Assembly (NCBI RefSeq): GCF_040544485.1
Contig: NZ_JBDZDV010000010.1
Location: 1 to 41,337 of the forward strand
Length of the DNA: 41,337 nucleotides
Source: Lacicoccus halitifaciens
GTDB lineage: Bacteria; Bacillota; Bacilli; Staphylococcales; Salinicoccaceae
Reading direction: 5' to 3'
Both the position numbers and the translations under genes were made by a program. A model generated the notes under the pieces. That model had not been told where the DNA came from. It did no database searches and saw only the letters and a program-made list of their open reading frames with translations. Below, piece after piece: positions 40,684 to 41,337 of this stretch (position 1 is its first letter; the number at the start of each line of letters is the position of its first letter).

Positions 40684-41235
40684 TTGCAACATTCATTCAA
40701 GAAGTATTCACAAATTTTACTGGGAGCTGCACTCCTGCTCACGCTGTCGCTTACATACGGCGGAAAAGCGGAAGCTGCTTCAGAGGGCGTTTATTACGGC
40801 CTGCATCCGGAGGTCGCTGAAAAAGCGGCACTTGTAAAGCAGATTGCCGCCGATCAGGGCATATTGATCAGATATACGGACGGTTACCGTTCATTTGAAC
40901 ACCAGGATGCCCTCTACAATCAGGGCCGGACGACGGAAGGTCCGATCGTGACGAATGCGCGCGGCGGCGAATCCTATCATAATTACGGCCTTGCGATCGA
41001 TTTTGTGCTGACGGACCATTACGGCAATGCCTACTGGTCGCTTGACCGTGACGTAAACGGCAACGGCGTCTCCGACTGGGAGGACGTCGGCAACATAGCG
41101 AAGAGTGTCGGCTTCAGCTGGGGCGGCGACTGGACTTCATTCCCGGATTACCCCCACCTGCAGCTCGACTACGGCATGAGCGTCCAGGATCTCCAGTACT
41201 GGTACAACCAGGGTTATTACCAATTTGCATATTAA
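40684..41235 (+). CDS. Secreted M15-family peptidoglycan peptidase
   Basis: 183 residues. Signal peptide with basic QHSFKK, a hydrophobic core and a likely AEA cleavage site near residue 31. Zinc ligands of the M15/VanY-CwlK group: SYHNYGLAIDF (His, Asp) and YPHLQL (His). Probably an L-Ala-D-Glu or D,D-peptidase acting on cell wall peptides. An EF-hand-like loop DVNGNGVSDWED lies between the ligands. TTG at 40684 chosen: AAAGGGG is 8 bases upstream, whereas the GTG at 40666 has no site. Bases 40483-40683 hold the promoter region, where TGTTAC and GTAACA form a small inverted repeat (about 40640-40661). Confidence 0.9.
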   Translation: MQHSFKKYSQILLGAALLLTLSLTYGGKAEAASEGVYYGLHPEVAEKAALVKQIAADQGILIRYTDGYRSFEHQDALYNQGRTTEGPIVTNARGGESYHNYGLAIDFVLTDHYGNAYWSLDRDVNGNGVSDWEDVGNIAKSVGFSWGGDWTSFPDYPHLQLDYGMSVQDLQYWYNQGYYQFAY

Positions 41236-41244
41236 TCAGAAAAG

Positions 41245-41268
41245 GGGCTGGGACATAAGTCCCCGCCC
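41245..41268. repeat. Hairpin GGGC-T-GGGAC-ATAA-GTCCC-C-GCCC
   Basis: Nine base pairs with one mismatch and an ATAA loop. The core CTGGGACATAA is a common intergenic motif in staphylococcal genomes as I recall. The core GACATAAGTC is also found inside every intact unit of the 51-bp array at the other end of the window. Confidence 0.65.
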
Positions 41269-41274
41269 ATAACC

Positions 41275-41318
41275 AAAAATCCCCGGATTAAAATGTGAAT
41301 TTTAATCCGGGGATTTTT
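41275..41318. terminator. Terminator of the M15 peptidase gene
   Basis: AAAAATCCCCGGATTAAAA and its perfect reverse complement (19-bp arms, 6-base loop), with T-tracts on both strands. Confidence 0.93.
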
Positions 41319-41337
41319 ATATAAATATAAGACAAAA

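Overview
The window comes from a Firmicute of the family Staphylococcaceae, most likely a moderately halophilic member of the Salinicoccus/Jeotgalicoccus type (inference). Many proteins resemble Staphylococcus aureus homologues (RocD, GudB, MnhA-G, PpiB, Ndh, PepA). The gene order mnhA - ppiB - S1-domain protein - rocD - gudB on one side and pepA - ndh - small Fe-S proteins on the other matches what I recall of the S. aureus chromosome. The G+C content is clearly higher than in S. aureus. No transposase, integrase, phage gene, rRNA, tRNA or CRISPR array was seen; the region reads as core chromosome.

Layout. 1-414: tandem 51-bp repeats next to the trp terminator. 415-5400: tryptophan operon trpDCFBA on the minus strand behind two consecutive Trp T-box leaders; trpE and trpG are absent. 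5401-9315: two adjacent glutamate dehydrogenases and ornithine aminotransferase. 9575-11191: S1-domain protein, a small membrane protein and a cyclophilin. 11383-17236 (+) and 17291-23075 (-): two complete Mrp/Mnh cation/proton antiporter operons, tail to tail, separated by one palindromic terminator. 23384-28362: thioesterase, leucyl aminopeptidase, YuiB, NADH dehydrogenase 2, and small Fe-S proteins (IscA/HesB type, Nfu, YuzB) with YuzD. 28369-32323: BioY under a BirA box, then an operon of YutE, HAD phosphatase, 2-hydroxyacid dehydrogenase and cupin, then DUF3055 and YutD. 32444-34304: NhaC-family transporter behind a lysine riboswitch (LysW type). 34306-37320: yunF-yunE-yunD. 37371-39319: FetAB-type ABC transporter plus a lipoprotein. 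39345-39485: a second hairpin repeat array. 39541-41337: thioredoxin-like protein, GRAM-domain protein, secreted M15 peptidase.

How it fits together. The region couples amino-acid metabolism (Trp synthesis, Orn/Glu interconversion, Lys uptake) with Na+/H+ homeostasis (two Mrp systems), respiration (NDH-2) and Fe-S assembly. Regulation is rich and readable: tandem T-boxes, lysine riboswitch, BirA operator, a CodY-like box, a perfect 16-bp-arm palindrome over the ndh promoter, and an unassigned structured leader with its own terminator in front of the second mrp operon.

Observations I rate highest: the first glutamate dehydrogenase carries two arginines where its neighbour has Asp and Gly at the cofactor-specificity turn, suggesting an NADP enzyme derived by duplication; the unassigned leader before mrpA of the minus-strand operon; and two hairpin repeat arrays far apart that share the 51-bp period and a similar G-rich/T-rich linker but have different stems. 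All start choices, promoters and functions are by eye; no database search was run.
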